43,872 bases of DNA from Singulisphaera sp. GP187 (GTDB lineage: Bacteria; Planctomycetota; Phycisphaerae; Phycisphaerales; SM1A02), in NCBI GenBank assembly GCA_945871445.1, contig CAMBWI010000014.1:1-43872 (forward strand). Direction: 5' to 3'. The position numbers and the translations under genes are program-made. Positions 8,466 to 18,266 of this stretch are shown here, in pieces. Each line of letters begins with the position of its first letter. The stretch's first letter is position 1. The notes under the pieces are model-generated. The model made no database searches and was not told the DNA's origin. It worked only from the letters and a program-made list of their open reading frames with translations.

Positions 8466-11400
8466 ATGGAAGTCGATTCGCAACAAACTCAAGTCCACCC
8501 GCAAAAGCGCGATTTCAAGCACGCACGCCAAAGATGGAAGACGCGGTTGGAATTGCTTGCGTGTGCAATTGGCGTGGTGCTTGCGGCTTTGATTATTCTT
8601 GGGCTCAATCCCCGAATCATCGGTTCAATTATCGCTCAACGGTTGAGTGATACCGCAGGAGGGACAGTCACCTTCGATTCCTTTGAATGGACGGGATGGA
8701 ATTCTGCGGAAATCAATGGAGCGCATTTAGTTGCACCAGACTGGAAAGGGCCTGGCAGTGAAATCTTAGTCATCGCGCGACTGCGAATTGAATTGGACAT
8801 GCTTTCGCTGTTGTGGGGACCCACCACGGTTCGAAACTTGGAAATCGACGGGATTCAGATGAATGTGGTCGAAGATCCAAAGCGAGGCAGCATCTATAAC
8901 TTTCAAAGTCTGCGGAGGGTTGTCACGATTGCGCCGAGCGACGATCCAGTGCATATTGAGCGCGCAGCTCTGCGTGATCTGCGCATTTCCTTTCAGCGAA
9001 TCAAGTCAAACATTGCAAGCGAAATTTTTCAAATGGTTGTGACGGCCGATCTGCGGCCATCGCCCAACGATCCATTTCAGTCCTTGGTTGATATTCGTCA
9101 AGTTGACGGATCGATTCATTTGAATGGGTGGTGGAATCAAAACACTCTTGTATTTGATATCTCTGCGCAAGGTCTGCGCGTGAACGAAAATTTAGGACTT
9201 GTCATGCCGCGAACACTTCGCGCTCTCGTCGAACACGCTGAAGCGGCAGGAACCGTGACAAGCGCAACCCTCTCTGCAGCACCAGGCAAGCCACTGCACG
9301 GAAAGATGGAAGTCTCTGATTTTCAAGCCACTTTGCCAATTGACAGCTTTGATAGTTGGGTTCGATACGAAAACGCAACGATCTCGAAGGCACTTGGCTT
9401 TCCACAGGTCAAATTGCGGACTGGCACGATTGAACTGACTGGGACATTGTTGGAGTTTCGAGATCTTGACTTTGAACTTGTTAACACTGCAGCAGATGCG
9501 CGCGTTGCATCCCTCCCCATTCGAGCGTCGCTGAGTCTTGACTTCGAAGCGTTGATGACGAAAGAATTTGACTGGGAAGATCGAGCGAAGTGGGCGCAAC
9601 AAATTCGCGACTTTGCGCCGTTCGATTTGAAAATCTTTGTGCCAGAGTTTTCGCTGGGATTTTCCAAAGGAAATGCTGCGATCGAGGTCCCCCGTTCTAT
9701 TGCTGAAATCTTGGCAACTTTCGGTGCGAGAGAAGTTCAGTCATCGGCAAATGCAAGTATGAAACGCGCAACTCCAACAACATCGGCAGATGGAACATTG
9801 ACAGCACAGCCTGTGATCGTCACTGGGCAACTCGATATCAGCGATGGAAGTGGAGCCTTTGAAGATTTTAAATATCCCCTGCGCAAGATTCAATCTGAGA
9901 TTCGCTTTTCAGGACAGGACGCGCACATCGTTGATCTGCACGGACTTGGACCCGATGGGCAGAATGTCGTGCTTACTGGCACTGTCACCAAGATGGGACC
10001 AACTGCGGGTGTCAATCTGACGATTACGGCAGAATCCATGCCAATCGATTCCACGCTTTTCCGCAGTTTTCCAAAGCAAGAAGGTGATTTACTAGAAAGC
10101 CTTTTCTGGACAGAGGGTTTTCAATCTCTCCAAGCTGCGGGCGAACTCTTCGATCAAAAACAAGTCGCCGATGCCGCCGCCGAACTTGCTGTCAGCGAAA
10201 GTCGTTTGAACGCATTGACGATGTCGAATGATCAAGGCACTTCGAAAGAAATATCCCAACTTGCAACGCGCGCAGGACAACTACGACGAATCGTCGATCA
10301 TGGATCATTTACGCCTGGTGGCCGACTTGCTCTGAATCTGCAAGTCACTCGGCCTGAAAATTCCACCGCAGACGCTTCGGTGACAGGAACAATCAGAATG
10401 CTCAATGCGAATATTCTGACAACTCTCTTCCCATATCCAATTCGTGCAAAGAGCGGCGAAATCCAATTGCATGAAGATCGAATTGATTTCGGAGATGGCA
10501 TCCCATTTGTGACATTCGATGGTGCAAAGGGAATGTTTAAAGGGCGGGTTGAAATCGACAATTCGAATGGGTCGCGAACTTTGAACCCAAAATTGGAATT
10601 TGTTCTCAATGATGACGCACTGAGCCGATTATTTTTCATGGCCATCCCACCGGAAGAGAACGAAACCGTTGTTGGCTGGCCTGGAAAAGGTCTCTCCAAA
10701 GGCGGAGTCATTCTTTCGCAGCTCGATCCGCGTGGCAACATCTCTCTCGAAGGAATGATCAAACTTTCTAAAAGTGGCACACTTGATGTCGTGTGCGATA
10801 TTTCGTTTCAGAATGGCTCGATTCATCCAATGATTCCAGCTGAAGAACTGCTCGACAGCGAAGGACTCTTTTGGCCTACGGGATTTGGTTTGGATGATTG
10901 CTCTGGAAAGTTTCGAGTGGCAGATGATGCGGTTGTGGTGCAATCATTTACTGGATTTCGCCGTGATGGTCGACTCGATGCGAGTGGATCGCTTTCGATG
11001 GATGGCAAGTCGACTGATGTGATAATTCAATTGGACAACATCGAACTTGCGGAATATGCGATCAACTTGATTCCATTTGCCGATCACTCGCGGGCTGTTA
11101 AACTTTGGGAACGCTATAACCCTGTTGGACAATTTGATGCTGATATCTTGCTCAATACTCCAAAGAATGACGGCGAAATTGTGACGGCAGTCACAGTCAC
11201 TCCAAGGTCATTTGGAATATCCCTGCGCGATGGACCGATGCGAGCAATCTTCGAATCTGGCACAATCACCATTCAAGATCAACATATTCGATTCGACGCT
11301 CTCTCGGGAACGATCGGTGCGTTCGGTGGATTGCCCAGCCGTATCTGCTTTGATGGGAGTTATGGAACGGATACCGGCGGGTTCAATCTCAGTGGTTCGA

Positions 11401-12827
11401 TAGAGAATGGATTGATTCACGGACCGCTCATTGACGAAGTTGTTCAGCACATTGACGCGGGTGGTTTGACTTCGTTTCTCAACGAATACAAGCCCGAAGG
11501 TCGCTATGACGCACAAATCTCCTATTCCATTCCCGCAGGTTCGACAGAGTCGTCCTTCGAACTCGATGCTTGGATTCAAGAACTTTCTATTGGAACCACG
11601 AGCAAACGACTCACACTTGGATTTGATCAACCCGCCCACATCAACGCACGCGGTGATGCGTTGAAAGTCTCTCCTTTTCGTGCTGTTTTCCCAGGAGGAT
11701 CGATAGAAGCATGTGGTTGGCTTGCATCGAATGATGCAGGCATGATCGATGCAGGTGAATTCGCTTTAGACCTGCATGCGATTGGCACAGGCGAGAGCGT
11801 GATCTGCGCACTGCCCGCTGTTGCCCGCGAGCCACTGAACACGATCGATTTGAAATGCCCAGACATCTTGCAAGCAAATATGACTCTGCGCTTGAGTCGA
11901 CCCAATGATATTGCGCATATTGGGATTGAGGCCAAAGTTGGAATTCATGGAGCATCGATACTTGTCGGTTCGTATCTGTCAAATCTCTCGGCTGATCTTA
12001 TGATGCATATTGCAACAGATGCAAACGAGACATCGTTTGCATCCACAGTCACAAATGCGCAGATGAATCTTGCTGGTCGCGATGTCAATCATGTTTCCGC
12101 AATTCTGCGCAAACCAAGTGACAGTTCCGACTTTTTCATCAAGTCATTTCATGGAATGCTTGGCGATGGAATCATCACTGCCAATGCAAAGGTCGATACC
12201 TTTGAACCATTCCGATATGAAGCTGACATTATTCTTGCTGGAGTACCGTTGAGGATGTTGGCACTTCCAGGCGAAGATGTTGCGACATCAAAGCCAGAAC
12301 AAACAAAAAAACAGGCGAAAACAGATCCTGGCTTGGTGGACGCACGCATCTCGATTGGCGGTGATTCTGCTGGAATCGTGACACGTCAAGGGAGAGGATG
12401 CGCTTCAATTCGACAAGCCGAACTGGCGAGACTGCCCATCGGAGTTGCGTTGTTGCAGATCACGCAATTGAGTTTGAGTCTCGATCCAATTGTTCAAAGA
12501 GGCGACTTTGATTTCACGATCGATCAGGAACGAATTCAATTTGAAAAATTTGATTTAGCATGCAAAGATTTATTATTGACTGGTGAAGGATGGCTGAATA
12601 CCGAATCAAATGAGATTGCACTTCGGCTTCGCAACCGTGGAACCATGCCAGTCATCAGCGACATTCTAGGCGGTGTGACCAACCAACTTTTCCAAATCGA
12701 TGTTCGCGGAACGATCTCAGATCCAATCGGATCACTCGCCCCACTTCCTGGACTGTCTGCGCCACCTGAATTGCCGCCGAGTACGCCGAGTGCGCCGAGT
12801 GCGCCGATTGCGAGCAGTCAACGATGA
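8466..12827 (+). CDS. Giant AsmA/TamB-like envelope protein
   Basis: The protein has about 1453 residues from the ATG at 8466. The upstream in-frame ATG at 8409 would overlap the divergent membrane-protein gene and add a non-hydrophobic stretch, so I prefer 8466. A single N-terminal transmembrane helix (about 30-50, LELLACAIGVVLAALIILGL) is followed by a very long beta-rich region with recurring patterns such as SLDFEALM, GQLDISDGSG and ASGSLSMDG. It ends with an AsmA-like C-terminal block (FDFTIDQERIQFEKFDLACKDLLLTGEGWLNTESNEIALRLR). AsmA-family proteins bridge the inner and outer membranes and are linked to phospholipid transport. The C-terminal Pro/Ser tail comes from a 9-base repeat (12781-12807). 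It is the first gene of a five-gene ATGA-coupled chain that includes pssA, which fits a lipid role. Confidence 0.8.
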   Translation: MEVDSQQTQVHPQKRDFKHARQRWKTRLELLACAIGVVLAALIILGLNPRIIGSIIAQRLSDTAGGTVTFDSFEWTGWNSAEINGAHLVAPDWKGPGSEILVIARLRIELDMLSLLWGPTTVRNLEIDGIQMNVVEDPKRGSIYNFQSLRRVVTIAPSDDPVHIERAALRDLRISFQRIKSNIASEIFQMVVTADLRPSPNDPFQSLVDIRQVDGSIHLNGWWNQNTLVFDISAQGLRVNENLGLVMPRTLRALVEHAEAAGTVTSATLSAAPGKPLHGKMEVSDFQATLPIDSFDSWVRYENATISKALGFPQVKLRTGTIELTGTLLEFRDLDFELVNTAADARVASLPIRASLSLDFEALMTKEFDWEDRAKWAQQIRDFAPFDLKIFVPEFSLGFSKGNAAIEVPRSIAEILATFGAREVQSSANASMKRATPTTSADGTLTAQPVIVTGQLDISDGSGAFEDFKYPLRKIQSEIRFSGQDAHIVDLHGLGPDGQNVVLTGTVTKMGPTAGVNLTITAESMPIDSTLFRSFPKQEGDLLESLFWTEGFQSLQAAGELFDQKQVADAAAELAVSESRLNALTMSNDQGTSKEISQLATRAGQLRRIVDHGSFTPGGRLALNLQVTRPENSTADASVTGTIRMLNANILTTLFPYPIRAKSGEIQLHEDRIDFGDGIPFVTFDGAKGMFKGRVEIDNSNGSRTLNPKLEFVLNDDALSRLFFMAIPPEENETVVGWPGKGLSKGGVILSQLDPRGNISLEGMIKLSKSGTLDVVCDISFQNGSIHPMIPAEELLDSEGLFWPTGFGLDDCSGKFRVADDAVVVQSFTGFRRDGRLDASGSLSMDGKSTDVIIQLDNIELAEYAINLIPFADHSRAVKLWERYNPVGQFDADILLNTPKNDGEIVTAVTVTPRSFGISLRDGPMRAIFESGTITIQDQHIRFDALSGTIGAFGGLPSRICFDGSYGTDTGGFNLSGSIENGLIHGPLIDEVVQHIDAGGLTSFLNEYKPEGRYDAQISYSIPAGSTESSFELDAWIQELSIGTTSKRLTLGFDQPAHINARGDALKVSPFRAVFPGGSIEACGWLASNDAGMIDAGEFALDLHAIGTGESVICALPAVAREPLNTIDLKCPDILQANMTLRLSRPNDIAHIGIEAKVGIHGASILVGSYLSNLSADLMMHIATDANETSFASTVTNAQMNLAGRDVNHVSAILRKPSDSSDFFIKSFHGMLGDGIITANAKVDTFEPFRYEADIILAGVPLRMLALPGEDVATSKPEQTKKQAKTDPGLVDARISIGGDSAGIVTRQGRGCASIRQAELARLPIGVALLQITQLSLSLDPIVQRGDFDFTIDQERIQFEKFDLACKDLLLTGEGWLNTESNEIALRLRNRGTMPVISDILGGVTNQLFQIDVRGTISDPIGSLAPLPGLSAPPELPPSTPSAPSAPIASSQR

Positions 12828-13915
12828 GTGAGAAACAAAAGGGCATGGAACCGAACATTCGTTCTGCCATTGACGCGATCATCGATCTAGCTACCCCAGC
12901 CAACAAGGTGGGGATACAAAAGTCAGACACTGACGATCATCAACGACGCCTACTCGTCGCAGAGATGGTGGCAACTTCGCTTCGCCTTCTCGATGACAAA
13001 TTGACGATCGGAGAACTCCGCCTTGTACGGCAGGCACTTCGCGAAATGCGGGCTGGTTTCACGATGTTTAATCGATATCGCACGCTGCACAAAATCGCGA
13101 TCTTTGGAAGCGCTCGAACTCCTCGCGAGCATCCAGATTATGTCGCAGCATTTGAATTTTCCAGATTGCTTGCAACACGCGGATGGATGGCGATCACTGG
13201 TGCTGGACCAGGCATTATGCAGGCAGGAATCGAAGGACCAACTCCCGAACAATCTTTCGGACTTTCGATTCGACTTCCATTCGAGGACAAACCAAATCCT
13301 GTCATAGCCAACGACCCCAAGTTGCTGAAGTTTCGTTATTACTTCACGCGCAAGTTGGCGTTCATGGGAAATGCCGACGCCGTCGCAGCGTTCCCTGGAG
13401 GGTTTGGAACGCAAGACGAATTATTTGAAGCGTTGACGTTGATCCAATGCGGGCGAAATGCCGTCGTTCCAATCGTCCTCATCGAAGGCACTTCGCCCGA
13501 TAGTGCGCTAGGGGGATATTGGAAAAAGTGGGAGCGCTTTGTTCGAGATTCGATGCATGATGCGGGATGGATCAGTCCTGAGGACAAGGAATTGTATTGC
13601 ATCGCAGCATCTCCCAAAGCTGCAGCCGACATTGTGACGAATTTCTATCGCCGCTACCAATCGAGTCGCTATGTCGATGACTTGTTGGTGATTCGCCTCG
13701 ATACTCCTCTCCCTCAAAACGCATGTGCCCAGCTTGACCGCGAATTCCCAGAACTCTTGGCATCTGGCGGATTTTTGCAGGGAAATCAACTGGATGGTGA
13801 CGATGCTCCCGATGGAACTGCTCGAGTTTGGTTTCGGCATAATCGCAAGTATTTCGGTCTTGTGCGTCGATTGATTGATCGCATCAACGCTCTGCCGAGA
13901 GTTTCGAACACATGA
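12824..13915 (+). CDS. LOG-family protein (TIGR00730-like Rossmann fold), long form
   Basis: The 363-residue protein has the LOG hallmarks. These are FGSARTP (start of the Rossmann fold), GAGPGIMQAGIEG, KLAFMGNADAVAAFPGGFGT and the diagnostic PGGFGTQDELFEALTL. Characterised LOG proteins are cytokinin riboside 5'-monophosphate phosphoribohydrolases or related nucleotide hydrolases; many were misnamed lysine decarboxylases. This copy has about 80 residues before the core and about 110 after it, so it belongs to the longer subgroup whose substrate is less certain. It overlaps the AsmA-like gene by ATGA (12824-12827) and the next gene likewise at 13912-13915. Confidence 0.85.
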   Translation: MSEKQKGMEPNIRSAIDAIIDLATPANKVGIQKSDTDDHQRRLLVAEMVATSLRLLDDKLTIGELRLVRQALREMRAGFTMFNRYRTLHKIAIFGSARTPREHPDYVAAFEFSRLLATRGWMAITGAGPGIMQAGIEGPTPEQSFGLSIRLPFEDKPNPVIANDPKLLKFRYYFTRKLAFMGNADAVAAFPGGFGTQDELFEALTLIQCGRNAVVPIVLIEGTSPDSALGGYWKKWERFVRDSMHDAGWISPEDKELYCIAASPKAAADIVTNFYRRYQSSRYVDDLLVIRLDTPLPQNACAQLDREFPELLASGGFLQGNQLDGDDAPDGTARVWFRHNRKYFGLVRRLIDRINALPRVSNT

Positions 13916-14838
13916 ACCGCTCCGTCACTTTTTTATACGCATTCATTGTGATGGTCATGGCGACACTGGCAACATTGACCATCGGTTGTGCGACAACAAA
14001 TTCCTCGAGTGATTCCTCCGCACAAGAAACGACTCAATCAGCCCCCTTGCGTCCCGAATGGGAATCGCCTTCAAACTCTCCCATGAAGCAGATCACGCTT
14101 CCTGTTGATGATGGGACGAGCGATGGAATCGCCGTCATCCGCTGGCAGATCTTCGACAACCCATCCGTCATCTCTACCTTTGTCAAGAATCATCCACCAT
14201 CTCAAATTTCAATCGAAGATCAGAAGCGACTTGCAAGCAATGGATTCTTGGTTGCAGAAGTTCAACTCTCTGCGCTTGCTGAAGCACTCAATGATCTTGG
14301 TGGGACATATGCGAATATCCGCGCGTGGCTTGGGGAAGCAACAACTTGGCATCAACTCACATCTTTTCAAATTCGTGGTTCGTACGCGGCAGTCATTGAT
14401 GGTTCGACTCGTCGACTGAATGATGGAGCGATCCAACTGCTGATGCGTGGATGGACAGTGCCTCTTGAAACTGGAGCTGTGACCGATGTCGAAATTTTGC
14501 CTGCATTTCTTGCTGGTGGCGAAGTTCCTGGAGCACGCACAACACTTCGAGAACCATTTCCGTCTGCAGGATTCTTTGTCTCGCTTCAGCGCGGAAGCGT
14601 GATCTTGATCACTGGCATGACTCCAAAAAGTAGCAAAGAATCCTCGACTCGCGGACCATTTGCGGGACCACCTGTTGTTCCACCGCCAACTCTGGGTGAA
14701 ATTTTATTGACTCGCCCCAATTCTGAATCCGACGTACTGCCACTGCGTCCGTTCATCGTCTTAATTCCACTTATTTCTGCGAACAACTTTTTTGATGATG
14801 CTGTCGTAGAATCACCCCCAGTACAGACCCCCGAATGA
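13912..14838 (+). CDS. Putative lipoprotein/secreted protein, unknown function
   Basis: The 308-residue protein has an N-terminal hydrophobic segment (about 6-25) ending at Cys26 (LTIGCATTNSSSDSS). This reads as a lipoprotein signal with a slightly atypical lipobox, followed by a Ser/Thr/Gln-rich linker. The mature part is mixed alpha/beta with no motif I recognise. It ends with a Pro-rich region (GPPVVPPPTLGE) and a final VLLPLRPFIVLIPLI-like hydrophobic strand. Position in the ATGA-coupled chain between a LOG protein and pssA suggests an envelope role, but nothing more specific. Confidence 0.7.
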   Translation: MNRSVTFLYAFIVMVMATLATLTIGCATTNSSSDSSAQETTQSAPLRPEWESPSNSPMKQITLPVDDGTSDGIAVIRWQIFDNPSVISTFVKNHPPSQISIEDQKRLASNGFLVAEVQLSALAEALNDLGGTYANIRAWLGEATTWHQLTSFQIRGSYAAVIDGSTRRLNDGAIQLLMRGWTVPLETGAVTDVEILPAFLAGGEVPGARTTLREPFPSAGFFVSLQRGSVILITGMTPKSSKESSTRGPFAGPPVVPPPTLGEILLTRPNSESDVLPLRPFIVLIPLISANNFFDDAVVESPPVQTPE

Positions 14839-15803
14839 TCGCCCAACCACCTATTTCTCCAGACGATTCTCGCCCAATGCGAAACCGTCGTCGAATTGCA
14901 ACAGTCGCTGTCATCCCAACATTACTGACATTGGGAAATTTGATTTGCGGATTCGCTGCGATTCATTATGCAAGTAAGCCAATCGGTCCAAGCAATGTCA
15001 TGGGATGGAGCACGCTGACAATTGCTGGAGCACTGGTCTTTTTTGGAATGCTCTTTGATGGACTCGACGGATTTGCTGCTCGACTGACACGATCCGCAAG
15101 CGAATTTGGCGCGCAACTCGACTCGATGGCTGACATGGTCACATTCGGTGTCGCGCCGGCTTTTATGGTCTTGCGACTGGTCAGTTATTACTACGGCGGA
15201 CCAGATCATTACACGGGAATTCTTGGACCTGACGCGGATAATGTATACGGAAAAATAATGTGGGGAGTCGCGGCGTTTTATATCTGCTGCACAGCACTTC
15301 GATTGGCGCGCTTCAATGCTGAAATCGCTTCGACCGACGAAGCGGATCACCGATTTTTCCGGGGATTGCCTTCTCCTGGCGCAGCAGGTGCGATTGCAAG
15401 TTTGATTTTGCTCCATCAACATTTGACTGTCATCCAGTTTCAAGAGGGACCACCAGAAGGATTTGAGAAAACGTCTGCTCTTCTTCTTCCCCTTGCAACT
15501 ATGGTGGTATCAGCTGCCATGATTTCGCGTATTCCGTATGCGCACATCATCAATCGCTATATGCGTGGACGACAATCATTTGCATTCGTCGCGTGGCTGA
15601 TGTTGCCAATCGCCTTTGCAATCTGGTGGTTTCAAGTAGCTCTTGCAGTTTGCTTTTGCGCATATGCCATCTTGGGACCAATTTCTCTCTTGTTGAACAG
15701 GCGTCAAAATCAAGCCAAACTTACTGATCAAAGTGGAGATGCGAACGAACTCTCTCGTAAGGTCAAGGGCGATGCTTCGAGGCGACCTACGATTCCATCA
15801 TGA
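14835..15803 (+). CDS. pssA: CDP-diacylglycerol-serine O-phosphatidyltransferase
   Basis: This 322-residue integral membrane enzyme transfers the phosphatidyl group of CDP-diacylglycerol to L-serine, the first step to phosphatidylserine and phosphatidylethanolamine. The CDP-alcohol phosphotransferase signature DGx2ARx8Gx3Dx3D is intact, starting at Asp78 (D78, G79, A82, R83, G92, D96, D100). Around it are several membrane helices, the first containing [13 protein letters not shown], a segment typical of the PssA subfamily. The C-terminus after about 300 is polar. It overlaps the gene before (14835-14838) and trpB after (15800-15803) by four bases each. Other CDP-alcohol transferases share the core motif, but the LGNLICGF segment favours PssA. 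Confidence 0.92.
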   Translation: MIAQPPISPDDSRPMRNRRRIATVAVIPTLLTLGNLICGFAAIHYASKPIGPSNVMGWSTLTIAGALVFFGMLFDGLDGFAARLTRSASEFGAQLDSMADMVTFGVAPAFMVLRLVSYYYGGPDHYTGILGPDADNVYGKIMWGVAAFYICCTALRLARFNAEIASTDEADHRFFRGLPSPGAAGAIASLILLHQHLTVIQFQEGPPEGFEKTSALLLPLATMVVSAAMISRIPYAHIINRYMRGRQSFAFVAWLMLPIAFAIWWFQVALAVCFCAYAILGPISLLLNRRQNQAKLTDQSGDANELSRKVKGDASRRPTIPS

Positions 15804-17005
15804 TGACTGTCGATTCCGCAACTCTCCTGCCCGATCGATTCGGAATCTATGGTGGGAGTTATGTTCCAGAGACTCTTGCGCATGCTCTGCACGAACTTGA
15901 AGTCGCATACATCGCTGCTCGCAATGATCCCGCATTTCTCGCTGAAGTCGACGATCTTCTGAAACACTTTGTCGGCCGCGCAACGCCGCTGACTGATGCG
16001 CCAAGATTGACTCAATTCGCCGGCGGCGCTCGAATTATTCTCAAACGCGAAGACCTCGCGCATACTGGAGCGCACAAGATCAACAATACGATCGGCCAGG
16101 GATTGTTGGCGAAGCGCATGGGAAAGAAGCGTGTGATTGCTGAAACTGGAGCGGGTCAACATGGCGTCGCAACTGCGACCGCTTGCGCGCACTATGGAAT
16201 CCCCTGCGAAATATATATGGGATCTGAAGACATGCGACGTCAAGCGCTGAATGTCTTTCGTATGAAACTGCTCGGCGCAAAGGTGGTCGAAGTCACTTCT
16301 GGATCGTGCACACTAAAAGATGCGACCAATGAAGCGATGAGAGACTGGATGGGTTCTGTGGGTGACACGCATTACATCATCGGAAGCGTTGTGGGACCCC
16401 ATCCATTTCCCACAATCGTCCGTGACTTTCAAAGCGTGATCGGTCGTGAGTGCAGAGCGCAATGTCTGGAACGATTTGGAAAACTTCCAGATGCAGTTGT
16501 TGCGTGCGTCGGCGGCGGTTCAAACGCAGCGGGAATTTTCGCACCATTCATCGCAGATAAATCCGTGCGGCTTTTCGGGATCGAAGCTGGCGGACGCGGA
16601 AATTCGGCGGGCGATCACGCAGCTCCATTATCACTTGGAAGTCCAGGTGTTTTGCACGGTTCTTATTCTTATGTGTTGCAAACTTCTGATGGCCAAACTG
16701 CTGATGTTCATTCTTGCAGCGCGGGGTTGGACTATCCAGGCGTTGGACCAGAGCATTCTTTTTGGCGGGACAGCGGTCGAGTCGAATACTCCGCAGTCAC
16801 AGATCAGCAGGCGCTCGAAGGTTTTCAATTGCTCGCAAAGCAAGAGGGAATTATTCCTGCATTAGAAACCGCTCACGCCGTTTGGGGGGCGATCGATGTT
16901 GCAAGGAAACTTCCAGCCAACGCAATCGTTGTCATTAATGTTTCTGGTCGCGGAGACAAGGATGTCAACGAGGCAATTCGGCTGCTTGCTTTGGCTTCGC
17001 CCTAG
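15800..17005 (+). CDS. trpB: Tryptophan synthase beta chain
   Basis: The 401-residue PLP enzyme condenses indole with L-serine to form tryptophan. The pyridoxal-lysine is Lys93 in [10 protein letters not shown]. Around it are [10 protein letters not shown] and [17 protein letters not shown], and the phosphate-binding GGGSNA loop lies near 235. Length and motifs are those of canonical TrpB1. No trpA or other trp gene is adjacent, so it is separated from its usual partner. It is the last gene of the ATGA-linked chain. Its TAG stop shares the palindrome CTAG (17002-17005) with the stop of the convergent nuclease-family gene. Two consecutive ATGs (15800, 15803) are possible starts. Confidence 0.97.
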   Translation: MMTVDSATLLPDRFGIYGGSYVPETLAHALHELEVAYIAARNDPAFLAEVDDLLKHFVGRATPLTDAPRLTQFAGGARIILKREDLAHTGAHKINNTIGQGLLAKRMGKKRVIAETGAGQHGVATATACAHYGIPCEIYMGSEDMRRQALNVFRMKLLGAKVVEVTSGSCTLKDATNEAMRDWMGSVGDTHYIIGSVVGPHPFPTIVRDFQSVIGRECRAQCLERFGKLPDAVVACVGGGSNAAGIFAPFIADKSVRLFGIEAGGRGNSAGDHAAPLSLGSPGVLHGSYSYVLQTSDGQTADVHSCSAGLDYPGVGPEHSFWRDSGRVEYSAVTDQQALEGFQLLAKQEGIIPALETAHAVWGAIDVARKLPANAIVVINVSGRGDKDVNEAIRLLALASP

Positions 17006-18234
17006 TCCTGCGCCTGCGAATCATCTGACTTTGCATCCTTTGTATTTGCAGGCTTTGGCTTCACATCCTTTGGCGTAAAGTCGATAGCGATTGGATAGTG
17101 ATCGCTCGAATACCCGGCAGGTGGCTTGTCCTTTTTCCAATCGTACGCATCACCAGGATGCAAAGTCGACAGAACAAAAAACGAACCGGGGACAATTTCA
17201 TTTGCAAATCCTTTCGACAGAATGATGTAATCAATCGCGCGACCGGATTCATGCGTTGTGTACCGATCGCGCAAAGCATCGCGCTCCGCATCGGGCATTG
17301 ACTTGTCTTTTTCTTGCTTGCTACGATCGGCAACGGATCGATAGTCATAACCATTCAGCAAGCCAGCATCCTTATACATCTTGCGGCAAGGCGATAATGG
17401 AGTCGAATTGAAATCTCCAACGATTACCACGTTTGCGTCGGGATTCTTCGACAAATCTGCTTTGACGAATTCGATGATCTTCGCAGCTTCGGCTTCACGG
17501 TGATCGTTGTATTTCTCACCGCCTGCTTTGTGATGAATGACATATGCAGTCAGCATGTATCCATCTGGGAATTCGATTTCGACCGCAAGTGGACTGCGCT
17601 GAAACTTTGACTGGTCTTCTGGAACTTTGTTCGACGCATTGCCTTGAGATGGCGCAGCTGATTTGTCTTCCTCTGGATTGTCGTCATCAGAGGCAGTCGC
17701 TAACTTTGTATCCAGAAACACACGAGGATTCTTGATAGGAAATCGCGACAAAACTGATTGCTCGACTCCTCGGTAATACCCTGCATCCAAACTTTCAAGA
17801 TAGACATAGCCCATGTCCTTGAGATATGTATCGCGAAACCATGCGAGCGCTTCCTTTGATTCGACTTCTTCCAAGAACAGCACATCCGCATTCAAACGGT
17901 GAATCACCTTTGCGAGTGACTCTGCTCTGTCATCTAAGACAGTCAACTTCATATCGTCCCATTCGCCACTCAATGTCGGATCATCCACACGATCGAAAAA
18001 ATTCTGAATGTTGTATGCAGCCAAGCGAATCGCCTTGGTTTTCTTTGGCGCATCCGCGATGCCATATCGAAGACCAGGTCCTTGCTTCGGCTTTGCGCTT
18101 TTTTGCCCAGAATCTTTCGTATCTGTTTGTTTTGCGGATTGGGTTGTAGTCGGATTCGCAGATTGCGATGCTCCAAGTGTGATTGAAACAACAAGAGCGA
18201 ACGACCCAATAAAGAAACTTGTGTGCTTGAGCAT
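17002..18234 (-). CDS. Exported endonuclease/exonuclease/phosphatase-family protein
   Basis: The 410-residue protein has a signal peptide (hydrophobic 8-22), a low-complexity Ser/Thr/Lys linker to about 55, then the EEP fold. Motifs are [11 protein letters not shown] (70-80, with catalytic-site Asn75), FLEEVES (Glu122/123, metal binding), [11 protein letters not shown] (Asp/Asn pair) and the terminal [11 protein letters not shown] with the Asp-His pair. Family members cleave phosphodiesters in nucleic acids, inositol phosphates or sphingomyelin-type lipids. The export signal suggests an extracytoplasmic nuclease or lipid phosphodiesterase. The C-terminal Lys/Asp tail is disordered. It is convergent with trpB and divergent from the ABC transporter (32 bases between starts). 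Confidence 0.86.
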   Translation of the reverse strand: MLKHTSFFIGSFALVVSITLGASQSANPTTTQSAKQTDTKDSGQKSAKPKQGPGLRYGIADAPKKTKAIRLAAYNIQNFFDRVDDPTLSGEWDDMKLTVLDDRAESLAKVIHRLNADVLFLEEVESKEALAWFRDTYLKDMGYVYLESLDAGYYRGVEQSVLSRFPIKNPRVFLDTKLATASDDDNPEEDKSAAPSQGNASNKVPEDQSKFQRSPLAVEIEFPDGYMLTAYVIHHKAGGEKYNDHREAEAAKIIEFVKADLSKNPDANVVIVGDFNSTPLSPCRKMYKDAGLLNGYDYRSVADRSKQEKDKSMPDAERDALRDRYTTHESGRAIDYIILSKGFANEIVPGSFFVLSTLHPGDAYDWKKDKPPAGYSSDHYPIAIDFTPKDVKPKPANTKDAKSDDSQAQD

Positions 18235-18266
18235 AGGCAGAGATAGTAACTCCCTACTATCCCACT

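Noticed and set aside
12777-12807. Nine-base GAGTGCGCC-like repeat as a regulatory element
   Set aside because: It is in frame at the end of the AsmA-like gene and simply encodes a Ser-Ala/Thr-Pro tail.
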